Positions 34,495 through 47,500 of a DNA stretch of 64,000 nucleotides are shown in pieces. This DNA comes from Tyto alba (lineage: Eukaryota > Chordata > Aves > Strigiformes > Tytonidae): the NCBI RefSeq assembly GCF_018691265.1, contig NW_024881278.1, positions 8,618,001-8,682,000 on the forward strand, read 5' to 3'. The position numbers were made by a program, and so were the translations under genes. How positions within the stretch are numbered: position 1 is the first letter of the stretch; each line of letters begins with the position of its first letter. The notes under the pieces are model-generated. The model made no database searches. It was given only the letters and a program-made list of their open reading frames with translations, and was not told where the DNA came from.

Positions 34495-34612
34495 CAATTT
34501 TGCTTTCTTTTATTTTTTCGTTTTGTTTTGTTTTGTTTGTTTGTTTGGTTTTGTTTTTTTTTTTTTTGTTTGTTTGGGTTTTTGTTTTTTTGGTTTTTTT
34601 TTTTTTTTTTAC
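34495..34612 (+). repeat. T/G-rich low-complexity tract 3' of NKX2-4
   Basis: GTTTT and GTTT units with long T runs, ending just before AATAAA at 34,613-34,618. It is the approximate reverse complement of the A-rich tract at 31,230-31,375. Confidence 0.85.
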
Positions 34613-35606
34613 AATAAAAGGAAACGTTCTCAAGAGTTGGCTGCTTCGTTCTCGGTGTACGTACGGATGCGGTTTGACCGCCCCTGGACAACCCCAAACC
34701 CCCCCGTTTTCCCACCTCCCTCCCAGCCGCCAAGGGGATTTCGTTCCGCGCCCCTCGCCTCTGCCATCCTCGGGGAGGGTCCCCTGAACCCCCAGCCCCT
34801 CCGGGGGCTCCCCGGCCTCGGGGACCGCCGGGGCTCCGCGCCGCTCCCGGCTGCTCCGTGAAGGAACGATTCTGGGGCGGAAAATAGAGATTTCGGCCTC
34901 TGCCAGCCCGGGGACCGGCTCCTGGCCACCTTCCCAAGGGACATCCCGGGGGCTGGGAGGGGAAGCGGGGGGATCCCGGGTGGGTGAGGGTGGGGATCCC
35001 CCCCCTTCCCACTCCCGCCGGCCGCCGCACGGGGACCGCTCCCTCGGGGGACGGAGGGACTCCCGTGTCTCTCCCCCTCCTTCCACGGCTGAGCTCCCAC
35101 GGCTTGTAGGATGTGGCTGGGAGCGCTCGGGATAGCCCCTGGGAAAGGGGATGGGTGGGGTGAGCGAGTCGTGTGTGTGTGTGTGTCCGTGTGTCCGTGT
35201 GTGTCCCTCACCCCCGCCCCAACCCTGCTAAAGCAAGGGGGACGGCTTCAGGCTCATCTCCAGCCTGGAAAACGCACAGAGAGAGCTCGGGCAGCCTCAG
35301 GATCGCCACGGGGACCCTGTCCCCACGGGCCACCCCAAATTACCCCAGCAGCTGTGGGTGCTGGAGTGCGCTGGGGCGCAGCGGGGCCGAGGGGAGGCAT
35401 CGGCCACTGAAGCAAACAGCCAGAGGAGGGGCGATGCGCTCCCCCCCCCCCGGGCCCTGCACCCCAGCGGAGCTGAAGCCCCCGGCCCAGCACGGCGCTC
35501 CGAGGGTCCGGGTGGGCACCGTGTATCCCGGGAAGGCCGGCCAGCCCCGGGCCTGGCAGCTGCCAGCCAAAGGGGAACCGGCAAGGACAAGCCCTTCGCA
35601 AAGCAG

Positions 35607-35630
35607 CCCCCCCCCCCCCCCCCCCCCCCC
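35607..35630 (+). repeat. Poly(C) tract of 24
   Basis: An uninterrupted C run near the right end of the CpG island. The length may be unreliable in assembly. Confidence 0.9.
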
Positions 35631-35775
35631 GAATAGTTATCCAGCCCCATTTTTATAGCCCCTGCCCCCAAACACGGGGAGTGAGGGATAAAAGGCCACC
35701 GGCACCTCAGTTCCATTCGGCGGGGCGAGGATGAGCCACCCTGCTCTGTCCTCCAGCCCCGCACTCAACCACTGC

Positions 35776-35968
35776 ATTTGCATGAAAATTCACATTCGCT
35801 GGTGGTTTTGTTCCGCTCGAAAAGCAAAATTACTTTTTTGAGACCCAAATATTTTCCCGGCTGAGGGAGAAGGCCATTGGCGAGGGCTGATGGCATTTCC
35901 CAGCTCCAGCCAGGATGGCAACTCTTTGCATTACAATGAAAGCTTCTGCTCCACCCTCAATCACTTGA
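35776..35968. promoter_or_regulatory. Candidate enhancer with POU octamer, SOX-POU composite and NK2 site
   Basis: ATTTGCAT, a perfect octamer, lies at 35,776-35,783. TTTGCATTACAATG at 35,925-35,938 reads CATTGTAATGCAAA on the minus strand, the canonical SOX2-POU composite layout (SOX core, one base, POU half-site). CACTTGA at 35,962-35,968 is TCAAGTG on the minus strand, an exact NK2 consensus. The block is unique, base-balanced and lies between two convergent 3' ends. A 14-base composite match is not expected by chance in 64 kb. Confidence 0.45.
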
Positions 35969-36579
35969 AAATAATGAACCCAGTTTCATGATTTATTCCT
36001 CCCAAGGTTACAGTGGTCTGGTTTTTTTTTATCCCTCGTTGCTGGTGATTAACATCTGGGCCCTCAAAGAGAGGGGCCAAAAATCTCCTCACACCTTGTG
36101 ACCTGGTGCCGGGGTGACAGCAAAGCTTTGAAGTTCCCTGATACAGGTGATAGATGTGTTTAATGGAAAAGTCCAAGCGTGGCACAAGGGGAAGATGTTG
36201 TATTAATGCTGCTCATTTAACCAGATATTCTTGTCATTTTTTGGATTAAACAAAAATTTTAAATGCTATTGTAGAGGCTGGGTGGAATTATTTTTCCAAG
36301 AAATTAATGTGTGCACACAGGTAGAGAGAAAAAGATACAAACATGTTCTGGAGGGGGTTGGAAATAAATCACTTCATACTGCTCAGAATTTCAAAAGCCA
36401 CTTTATAAAGCAAATAAAAATATTTACTGATTTGGTACACTCACATGGAAAATCCCTAGAAAGAGTGCTAAAAATTAATGGAAACTCTGTACTTTGTAGC
36501 TATTTTAAATTATATATCAAAACAGACAAATACACCTTCCGTGCTTGTTTATGTTACAATAACAAAGTCAAAAACAGGC

Positions 36580-37159
36580 ACAAGTTGTAAAAGTTGAAAT
36601 GTTTTACTTCAAAGTCCAAAAAAAAAAAAAAAAAAAAAATTTTCCTCTCTTTGTGAGAAATTCAAGGAAGCATCTGACAAGGAATACTGACAGACATGTC
36701 TTTAAACACCGTGCTCCGCAGGCTGCCTGCTGTGTCTTCCCCAAGAGTTAATAAAATCCGATTTCTATGCATTCTTTAAAACTCCGGGTCTGTTTTCAGG
36801 CTCTTATGTGTGAAGTAAAGGATGTTTGGAGTTCAGATTGACAGGCACAGCTAAGCACAGCTTGTATACGTAATAAAGACAAAACAGCACTCCTACCTCA
36901 TCAAATGTCTCACAGGCAAATTAGCAAGTCTACTTTACTCGTATTTTGCAATATGCTATTTCCAAGCAACATAGCTCCCCCCTCCCCCCCAAATAATCAG
37001 TTCGGTAAGAAATGTGCACATTTAAAACAAATATCATAGTTTAAAAACTACAGGGATGTTTCTTAAGGATTCCATTCTCTCCCCCCAATTAATAAAAGAA
37101 CAAAAAAACCCCCACCCAGACATTTTCTATACTTAAAAAAAAAAAAAAAAAAAGTCGGG
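36580..37159 (-). other. XRN2: XRN2 3' UTR (inferred extent)
   Basis: Sequence after the TAG stop, read on the minus strand. Candidate poly(A) signals are AGTAAA at 36,603-36,608 (UTR about 0.57 kb), ATTAAA at 36,159-36,164 and canonical AATAAA at 35,992-35,997 (UTR about 1.2 kb). The end cannot be fixed without transcripts. A T22 run on the minus strand (36,618-36,639) lies in this interval. Confidence 0.45.
36618..36639 (+). repeat. Poly(A) tract of 22
   Basis: A pure A run on the + strand, and therefore oligo(T) in the XRN2 transcript direction. Simple repeat. Confidence 0.9.
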
Positions 37160-37222
37160 CTAATTCCAGCTGTATCTTCCTGAGGGAGGTGGTAGCGGGT
37201 AGGGCCTCCCAGGGCCATATGC
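37160..37222 (-). CDS. XRN2: XRN2 last coding exon, 63 nt
   Basis: Encodes [20 protein letters not shown] and stop TAG (37,160-37,162). It matches the vertebrate ending [13 protein letters not shown]. The acceptor is TTTGCAG. A second frame through the exon is open but unlike the family. Confidence 0.93.
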   Translation of the reverse strand, partial: AYGPGRPYPLPPPSGRYSWN

Positions 37223-40200
37223 CTGCAAACAAACAAAAGCAAGCATTTATTTTTTGGATTAACATCACAGTAAACAAGTTAGGCGAGCTTCAGGCGCCAT
37301 ACAAAAATGGAACAATACACCCTTTGCACAGCAAGGTACCGCAGGCAGAGCTGGACGTCTCTTAACAGAGCTTACAGATGCTCTCCTGCAAAGAGAAGCT
37401 TTAACCTTCACCAACGGAGAGCGGGGCCGCACGGCACCGGGCACAGCTTCCAGCTGTACCGCGGGAGGAGCAACGCTGCCGACGCAGAACTACATTAATT
37501 CACCAAAAGACAGTACTGGGGACAAGTCATTCCCAAGCTGCAGCACCTCTGCCTGTTCTTTGCTTTCAGCAATGCTGGAAGCAAAAAGGTACAAAATGTT
37601 AAAGCCACATATATATACCCCCCCACACCCACCTGAAGGGCAGATTCGAAACGCAGATTTTTAATTCCGACAAAAACACAGGCTTTGCAGTATGCACGCT
37701 TATGCTTTACACAGAGTAATGATGTAAATGTCGTTTTCGTGCACCAACTAAAGTTATCAATTTGGGGTGTGCGATGCCTGTGTGCTGTTAGCAGGATTAA
37801 TCAGGTTTAAAGAGGGAAAAAAATAATTTCCCTCAACTACCAGCTTTCTCTTCTAGTTGTAAGCAATCTCATCCTAAAGCAAGGCAGGCGTTTTTACAGA
37901 TAAGTACTTAAAGAAAAAAATATCTGTATTTGTTACAGAAGCAACATTTTTCAGCACTCATTCATTTTAAATAAAAGGTGAAAGAAGCCTAAATCTCACC
38001 TTGGAAAATCACTGCAAATTAGATATATTTTTGTATTTAAATTTAGATGAGGCATTTGGTGCATCAGCTAGCTATCCAGTGAAAAATCTGTTGTAAAATT
38101 TCATAAAACGTCCCCTTGAAACCTTTAAAATTATTTCAAAACCTGATACACTGCAGAGACCGGAAAGTTAATTAAATGAGATGCACTAACAACAGCTATA
38201 GGGCTTTTGTTTGTTTCTTTCTTGGAGGTTTTTTGGTGGGTAGGGGGAAGAGGGGCTTCCTTTCATTTCTTTAAAAGAGAAATCCATCTTTACCCTGTCC
38301 TACGGGGGCTCAGGGATAACGGCTGAAGCTGAAGAGAGAGCGAGCAAACCTGTGAGCGGGAGGTTCGCTTCAGCCTGCTTGGGTCAGGCAACCAAAACCG
38401 ACTTTCTGCACAAGCCCTGGTTTGTTAAACCCTGTTTTTAAAGGACTCTGAAAGAGACACGAAGAATACACTGTTTCCATCATCAGCAAGGTTTTTATGT
38501 TTGTTTTCGTGCTTGATTGTTATCAATTACAAAAGGAAACAAGTTAACTATATCCCTTGAAAAATCCTTCCTGTTACATAAATAGCAGCAATCCCTGTAC
38601 AGAACTACAACTCGGAGGTCTTGTAAGAGCTGCACAAGACATTTATCTGGACATTCAGTTGTGTATTATTACAGATTAAAATAAAAATGTCAAACACCTG
38701 CACCACACGATCAAGTTTATTCTTTAGTTTTCTGGAACAGCTGGACAACACCAACAAATACCCACTACCACAGAGCAACCCATATCCATGGCAGTTGCAT
38801 TAATTTTGTAAGCACTTTGTAGCAGCGTGTTTATTAACCTCTTCAGACCATGTTCTGTATGCTGTAAAAAAAGAATTCAGAGGTGAAAGGGACCAAAGAT
38901 AATTATTTATGCTGCTATGTGTCACCACTTCCACTTGAATCCCTTTTCAAGGCTTTAAAGCTTTGAAATTTACAGGCAGCAACGCTAGATTCAATTATTG
39001 GTTTTGCACCCTGAACCCTTTAAGGTAGCTTCTAATTTTACTCCAGTGCTGTCAGCACCGAGGAAATAATGACATCTGAAAGTTAATTTAAAAATAACTG
39101 AGAAAAAAACACAAACAAACAAACAAACAAAAAAAAACCAAACAGAAAAAGAAGAAAAAGGCAACAAAATTTAAAAGGAGATAAAAGCAGTCGGAAAGCA
39201 ACACAACTGTAAAGGAAATTTTTTAAGGAAACAGATTTACTTGAGCTGACTGAAAGATCTGTCCTTAATAACCATCACATATGTGAATACAAATAAAACC
39301 ATTGCCACCACCCGGCTTTAACTTCGTTTCATGATCCAGCAGACGTGTCCCGTGATAGTGACAGGTGAATTATGTTTTGGGCAAGAAGGCCAGGCAGCAA
39401 CATGCCTCTTGTTCAGTTGTTCCGGCGGCAAACAGCTGGGGAGCTGCGAGGACAGAGGCTCTCTGTCCCTGCCAGGCTGTAGGTGCCCGCGATGCTCCCA
39501 GACCCGATGGTTCAGAGAGAGGTTTCCAAATGGGGACTAACAGGGGATGCCGACCCTGAGCCCACGCTGCAGCCGTGGCTGGAAGAGAATTCCTGCTCAC
39601 CTCTGTGATTCTAGCTGTAGCTGTTACGCATGAAGATTTAAGGTCGGAAATGAACCAATTTAAGCACTGATTCCTTTTGCAAATAAATCCATTTACAGTA
39701 CCCAGGATAAAGGGTAGAACAGAGTACGGTGTAGCAGAGAGACTTTTTTCAAGTATCTATTTTCCAGCCCTAATTAAATACCACCCAGACTCCACCAGCA
39801 TCAAAATCCTCCACTGATTTTTCTACATTATTATAGCAGCACCTGTTATGGATAGTACAATTATGCATTTATTAATTTGTCTCCAGTGTTTTGGGTAAAC
39901 CTATGTAACACAAAATGAAAGATTTTAAAAATCTGATTCTATCAATACACCTCACCTAAAATTGAAATATACTTAAAACAAACACTGGGGACTAGTTGAG
40001 CAGCACAGCCAGGATTCAAGCCCCACTTTTTCCCCATCAAGCCTAATGTGATCATAACTGATGCTCTCTAGTTTTGCTTATAACCAAAACCAGTCCTGGA
40101 AGGAGTTGTACTGGTAATGCCTCTCCATGATTCTTGGGGTAAGAGTACATGGTGACATACTTGCCTCTCTTTTTAACCCTGTTTCTTGCTGCAAAACCAA

Positions 40201-43200
40201 TACAACTGAATGAGCCAAAGACAGTTCTTACTCAGGTCTTTAAAGCCTCCTCTGCACTAAAAATGCTCTGTATAGGAGTGGCGGGGGCACAAGAAAACCT
40301 CACTGCTGCTAACAAGGGTTCAGTTGAACAAGAGTTTAAGAGTTGGGAGCGCTGGGGCAGGCTGCTTGTTGGCTATAGATCTTTTCAGCAGCACCACATA
40401 ATCCTGCAGCCGGCAGACAATGCAGAGAACGGTATTAGCAGCTCACAGGCTGTTTCTGCCCGGCTTCGGACCCGACAAGCTGAACCAGGCAAAGAAGCAC
40501 ATGGCACTCTGTAAAAACCTTCCCCAGCAAAGGCCAAAGGCTCTTTTACAAACTTGGTTTGACAGTATGTGTTTTTATTGTATTAGCTGCCTCAAAACCC
40601 CACACTGTAACAATGCCATGGTGCAAAAGTGGTTGTGATAGAGAGCGCTACCTGAGTCTCCCAACCAGATCAGAAAAGAAAAAAACAAAGCAAAGGATCA
40701 GAGAAGTGCTAAAAATGCTGTGGGACAACTTTCACATACGCTGTATGACATTACAGTTAAAATGGATTGTATTTGCAGTCCCTGCTGTATAAGCAAAGGA
40801 GACTGGGATGTTACCCAATGCACATGCTGCAGGACAGGATTCATACCCATGGGAAAATGACTATACCCTGCCAATAGAGTGGAGAAAGTCCCCGAAGTCC
40901 AACACCAAATTTGACTGTGCTGGTGCTGCACTGTGCATCACAAATGTTTGTGTACTGGAAAGATGGGCATACTGGGGACAAGAAAAGAAAAACAAAGAGC
41001 ATACACGAAGAAGTGACTTGTCTTGAGCACATTTACGAGAGGTAGCTGAACCAGGTCCCAACAGAAGGCAAATTTCGAGCAGTTTGTGCCTTAGTTTCCA
41101 TATAAAGGATTGGGAAATAGTGCTGTTTGTTACCAAGCAGCTGAGCACTCTTTCTCCTCTTTCCCCATCACTGGTCAGTAACCTTCCTGCAGCTGAGCAG
41201 GAGTTCTGACTTACCAAAACAGCAACAGAACTCAAGGTTTAATATAGATATACAACATTTATTTTAAACTAGTATATAGCATTATAAGTACTCAATTTTC
41301 TACTGCAAGAGCATATGCAGATCACGTTTTTAAACACACACACACACACACACAAAACCAAGCCATAAGCAAAATCACCTGCTGCTTTCAAGGAGCATTT
41401 TAATTCTGTGGCTTTTCATGAACTGACGAGAGTCACCTATAATTTTGGGGGAGGTTCTCCTATCACGTACACACAAAGCTATTTTCACATGTCCTTTCAG
41501 AGGCATGTTTATTTCTCTGGCTACTAGGATCTAGTATTTGCATTTAAGTAGTTTTTCAGCTAAGAGAAAGCCAATAAGCATTTGAGGGGAAAAATTAATG
41601 AAGTTGTAAGAATCTACATTTTAAACACACAGGGGAGAAGCCCTTCTATCCCCCAAATGTGTAGCTGATAGATTTCCTCACAGAAGAGGAAGACTCTGGT
41701 TTGAAATACTTGCTTTCCGACTACATTTCCTCAGGCTGCACAAAGTGTGTGACTTGGTGACATGCTTGATCTACTTTAAGTGAAAAGCAGAGGCAGAACA
41801 GTCACGGCACGAGCCTTTTGCCAGGGGTAGACACGGAGGTGCTGGACAAGGCTGGGAAGCTTACCTGTCTGTGCTTTTGCTGGGCTAAAACCAGCTGAGG
41901 AATGCCTACCTATGCTGCACGCACTCTCCACAGCCACACACAAGGAAAGCCATACTCGTGAGGAGACCAAAACGTGCAAAATGGGGCAATGTTTTCATAC
42001 CTGTCTTCCCCTGTCCATCCGATCTTCAGGTCTCTGTGGGTAACTCATTGGTCCGCCCATCCCCTGGTACTGACTTGGCTGGTACTGATTTTGGGATTGC
42101 AGCATGCGGTTCCAGGCAAGAAGAGGAGCAGCCCCAGCAGTTCTGTGTAAAGAAGAAATACGCTGCAGCATGAACTTAGCTCCTAGAGAGAGCTTCATGC
42201 CACAAACCCCAACTTTCTATAGTCTTGCATGATAAACGATTGAATTTGCCTCAGACTTAAACACTGTCCCATCCGGCTATGCCTGCAGTGGCACTGCAGG
42301 TGGCCAAGGCATTAAAGATAAACAGGGGAGGGGGGAATATCTTCCAAGATTCTCCTACCAAAAGGCCACATTTGCTTACTGCTTCCTTCATCACAGCTTG
42401 AAAGCTATAGAACCAGGTACTACCACAAGCAGCAAGTTCAATTTCACACATCAGAGATTTTTTCAAATTCCCTGGAAGGATTTTGTCCATCTTTTATTTT
42501 AGGAGCAAATCTGCCAGTTCATCTGCACTGATGTTGATCGTAGATTAAAATCCAGATATCACCAAGTTAGCTGAACGTAACACACCATCCAAAGAGTAAA
42601 CATGTGCGATACAGGAGAATGAGGCTTTCTTTTCTAAATGTCCAGACTCTTTCTGGGAGTCCATTCTTTCTAGTTAATTGCAGGTTGCAAATGAATTCTT
42701 ACTGCGAGTATTCTGAATCTAGGGTAGGGGCCTTGGCTGCTTTTTCCCATCCATTATTCTGCTCAATATGTCAGAAGGTCTGATCGGGAAGAAACCTTTT
42801 CAAGTTCTATTGATGCCGTTTTCAATTGACCACGGTGACCTAGCAACATAAGCACTAATTGGCATGGACTGACTGACATTTGGTGTACAGTTTATATGGG
42901 AACGCAAATTCAACATCCATTATAACCTAGTTTGCCATCCTAGATTACTAACAGCGAGAAATGTTTTAATTGCCTTCAAGTACCTATTCTAACATTACAA
43001 TTATAAAGCAACAGGTATAATACATCAAATCATTGTTTGATTAAAAATATTTAGAAAAATGATATAGCCATGATATAGTCTTTAAAGCCAAGCACTGGCA
43101 AGGGTACAATTCCTTGCAGAATTCATAGAAGTTATGTTTTGCAGCACAATATAGTGTTGCAAAGGAGAAACACTGGATAGTTGAAACAGTTAATCTTTCC

Positions 43201-44551
43201 TGACCCCTGTTTAAGAGAGAGTCCGTTGAACAGTGTGCGGCCAGCCTGCCGAGGGATGGGGATAGCAGAGAGTACGAGCACGGCAGTTCACATTCACCTG
43301 CTGCACCGCTGGACTGGAAGTTACTTTGCACGTCCTCAGAGAGCCTCTGCCTAGATTTGCTGGATTAAATTGGCGGGACTTCAGCCTTGGAGGAGTAACC
43401 CTAGCCAGAGAGGCTGAACAATTCTTTCAAACACACAGGCGGTTCAGGGAGGAGGTATGGCTTTCATGACCAAGGGAGGATTCACAGCCAGCTGTACAGT
43501 GTTGGGCAAAACTGAGCTTTGAGCAACTAAGGAAGCGATGCTGGGAGAGGAAGGACTTTTAAACACACCTTTCACCAGCTGGAACAGAGGCAAAGCAGCA
43601 ATCAACACAGGCAAACGTAAGATTAAAATGAATGAAAACAGGCATTTTGGACACGAAGGCTTTCTGCTTTTGCATGCAAATGGCTTTTGGTTTCACACTA
43701 AAGCCTGCATAGGAGCTGCTCCACCTGGTCAGATTAAGACCTGCCTGTATTTTACAAAGGCAAGAGAAACTCCTATCATCTCCAGAAATGAAGTAACTTG
43801 ATTCCAGTTTATAAAAGTTTGAGTCTTACTTGATAAACACACAATTGGCAAATACGGTGTGTGCAGTGCATGGAGCAAAAATGAACATGCACAAAAGCTA
43901 AGTGGTAGCACCGAACCATGCGGTTTTATTTTTAGCTTTGGAGTTATGTCTAGAAATGCACGACATTACCAAAACCACTCATCGGGAGGAGCAATACTGT
44001 ATTTAAAGTTAATAGCACATTACACTTTCAGGGACTAAACACTCAAAATCAGTGTTCTAAGTATGATATTCCTTTTGATTAAGTGTTTTGAGTACTAACT
44101 TTTTTTCCCCCCATTATTCCTAGAAAACAGCAGACTCTCCAGGAAGAATACACTACTCAGCCTTAAAGAAAACTACAGGGAATTACCTATATAGCCCCAG
44201 CTCTAGTGCTTTCATCGACAGTCACTGCCTCTAGAACTTTGCTAACGTGCTTGTGACAAACACCCTCAGGGACTGATGATCGCAGACCCACACTTGCTAT
44301 GTGCCCGGAACGGGAAAGCTTGACACAAATTTCATTTGACATTAATATGTATTTGTCACAGAGTTAAAACTTCTTATTTTAATAAAGTGCTGCTTAGTGA
44401 AAAGTTGGGATATTTAAGAAATGAAACACATTAACACTAATATCACTATTATGTTGGGGCATTTTTGCTTCCAGGCCGTCTGAAAGAGTGAAACTGGTGA
44501 TGTTCGGTTAGAACCACTACATATTCTAGAGGATAAACCTAGCAGAAAAAG

Positions 44552-44582
<31 letters not shown>

Positions 44583-47500
44583 GCAATGCATTTTCTGATC
44601 TTAAAGCCAGAAAAGCAGCTTACACCTTTTTGCTGCTCTTAATTCACAGAATTATGTACTATTTTTAAAAACCAGAATTTTAGATTTTCATCTGGTAAAC
44701 AGAAATCAGGAAATTTTAGTCTTCACAGCACTTGACTTCATGTTCGTCTAGTGGATGTATTAATTGGTGATTCAAATTATCTGAGGATGAGGATTGGTAT
44801 GCAGCAAAGCTGTGCCTCATGGATAAAAAAAAAAGAATTGTGCCACTTGGAATATCACGTGGGTTCACACTGGCAGAGTTACTCAAACACGCTATCCAGA
44901 ATTATATTAACTTACAGTTAAACTAAAGCATATACATACAGGGTAGCTAAAATAGAACTTCAGGAAACTTTATATAGTAAAGCATTTCTGTGCTCCAACC
45001 TCAGTCTCTGTGGAAACCTCTTCTATGAGCAGGGTAAGCAAAAGGATTTGCTTACCCAGATTACAAATTTCCATCAGCCAGGAAACCAGATAGCAAATAC
45101 ATGTAATATATGAAACATCAGATTACCAGCACTGAAGGCAAAAGCATGAAAAAATCCTTTGCAATCTCCAGCAATGCAGCCCAGTCAGACCAGGGCCTGA
45201 GCAGGCGGTGCTGAAAGGGGTCCTGTTCAACAACAACTCACCACTGTTATTTTACTTGCTGCACACTGAATTGTATGACTAAATTTAAAAGTAAGAAAGC
45301 TTATGCAGGAAACAAGATCATCTGGATTATGAAGAAGCATCTTTACACTATCAGGTTTTTCCACCCAGGCCTGTGAAGCAAGAGCTAGCTTAGTCCCCGC
45401 TGCAATACTCTATCCCTGAAAGAGCACAAAAGCTCAAAGCTTTCCTGGCAGAGACAGGGCTCCTTGCTTATCGCTTGCTTGATTTTGTGAATCAAGGGTA
45501 TCGTAGCCTCCTGCCAACCCACTCCATCTGAAAAGGCTGAAGCAGGGGCTGGCCTCTCCCTCAACTACTTTATTCCTGGGAGCAGAGGTGATGGAGAACA
45601 GAAATTCCTCACTGCTCTCGCCGGTGGCACCTTCTTGCTCCTGGAGCACCTGAAGCAGCAGCAGCAAGCGGGACAGTCTCGGGGGTAGCGGTACGGGGAA
45701 CTGGCAGCTCGCAGGGCATTAACTGGGAAATGGAAAACCTCACGGCGGGAGTTCAGTTCAACAGGTCCTGATGGGACCTATCTATGTCTCTCTTTAAACT
45801 TTTGCTTAAGTGTCCATGCTTATCTCTATGGCAAATCAACTCAACATCAGCCCTAAGCATCTGCTTGATTTGCTTCCCAAATCAAACGCCTTCCAAGAAT
45901 ATGGCAAAAGTACTTATCCTCAGCACCAAAACTGGCAAGTTAGTGACCTTCATAAGCCATCAGAGGTATAACAAAGCACCACCAGAGAGGGACAGCGTTG
46001 TGAATATACTGTGATCACTTAAAAGCTAGAACAGCATTCTTCAAGGTTCTCCAAAGCTTATTTTCCAGGTGAAGATGGCACATCTTCAATTTAAAGTCAC
46101 CTCAGGGGACACCAGTTTCCTCAAGTTTGGGAGCTGAATAGCGAGGTCAGTACCACAACACTAGAAGCATGCTGGACAGGTTAGCAGGTCAAATCACAAG
46201 CACTGTCTATCTGCAGAAATGCTCTGAAGTACTTGGGCAGTGTGTGGTCCCTTCTAAACGTATTAGCACAAACCAAGCACAGTAACCTAAAGACAAGATT
46301 CTGATCAGACAGACAGTCAATTATGACAATTGTAATAAAAATGTGTATTTCAAGAGAGAAACAAACAGAATTTCTGGCTGAAAGAAGTTATTTATATGTG
46401 AATTGAGAAACTCTTCCACTCTGCAAAAATAAACAGCCTAAAAAGTACAGCACTGTAAAAGTAATGACAAGTTACAGTTACCTGTAGCAGTATTTCACAA
46501 AACGGTACTATATAAATTGGATTTAATTAAGATGTGGGAATAGCAACTCCCATGGACAAAGTAATATTAAAGTTTGCAATGTAAGATTCATTTATAATGC
46601 AATATTCCACATTGATGTGGCACAGGACAAGGGAGCCAGACTTACTTCAATAGGGATCAAAATGGTTGCCATGGAAAGTGTGATTGCAGAGAGCTCAATA
46701 AATTCTCCCAAAGCTTGTATTTTCAGTGCTCACCATTTGCAAATAAAACCATGAAAAAAAAAGTTGTGCCTCAGAGCAGAAACTTAAGGTCTTGCATACG
46801 TTCTCATTCCTCCATAAATATAAATAAATATAATTATTCATAGCTTTCACAGGTACGCTGCAGTTTTTAAAGTACATCTGACTTAAGGACATACAACCTA
46901 TCAATGAGGGAACGCATGTAAAACATCCCTTATTATCAAACCATGTCACATTCCTTCTATTCGATGGCACTTATTGGACTGCAGATTCCATAATCCTTCT
47001 CTGAGTCCCTTCTGCATTTAATTCAGTTCAGTCTTAAGTAGTTAAAGAAACTGTTTTCAGTGGCAACTAATAACTACTGACCTACAGTGACACTGCCCTA
47101 CAATAGGCTTGTCAGGCCTGAAAAACTTGTACCAAAGAAGCTGATTAGGACTTCAAGAGGTTTGTAGTAAGAATCAATGGCTGGTCTGTACTAATGCTGC
47201 GGTTGCGGCACAGAAATGATAAAAGTGGAACACCATTAGTTATGCCTCATTAAGCTCCACAGCCCTCCTAAAAAGAAATTTGTTTAGCCTGTCCAAAATC
47301 TAATGCAGTTTTAAGCTCTCTGTGTTCAATTTCATAGTATCTCAAAAGCTTCAATAAGACAAAGGCCAAAGAACCAAGAACGGTACCAAAGCACCAACAG
47401 TAAAGTTAATTTTGAAGTCTGAGTTTTAATGGAAAGTGTTTTTGCCTTCTTTTTTTAATACAAAGTACTCAAGCCATTTAAAGGATGAACACCACATAGT

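Larger units (their letters stand above)
30500..35650. other. CpG island spanning NKX2-4
   Basis: About 5 kb of very GC-rich, CpG-dense sequence extends from well upstream of the NKX2-4 start to past its 3' end. Large islands covering whole genes are usual for Polycomb-regulated homeobox genes. An A-rich tract (31,230-31,375) and a T-rich tract (34,495-34,612) interrupt it on either side of the gene. Confidence 0.8.

Noticed and set aside
34175..35086. 303-codon open frame on the minus strand downstream of NKX2-4
   Set aside because: It includes the complement of the T/G tract (Lys/Asn-rich) and GC-rich filler. No support.
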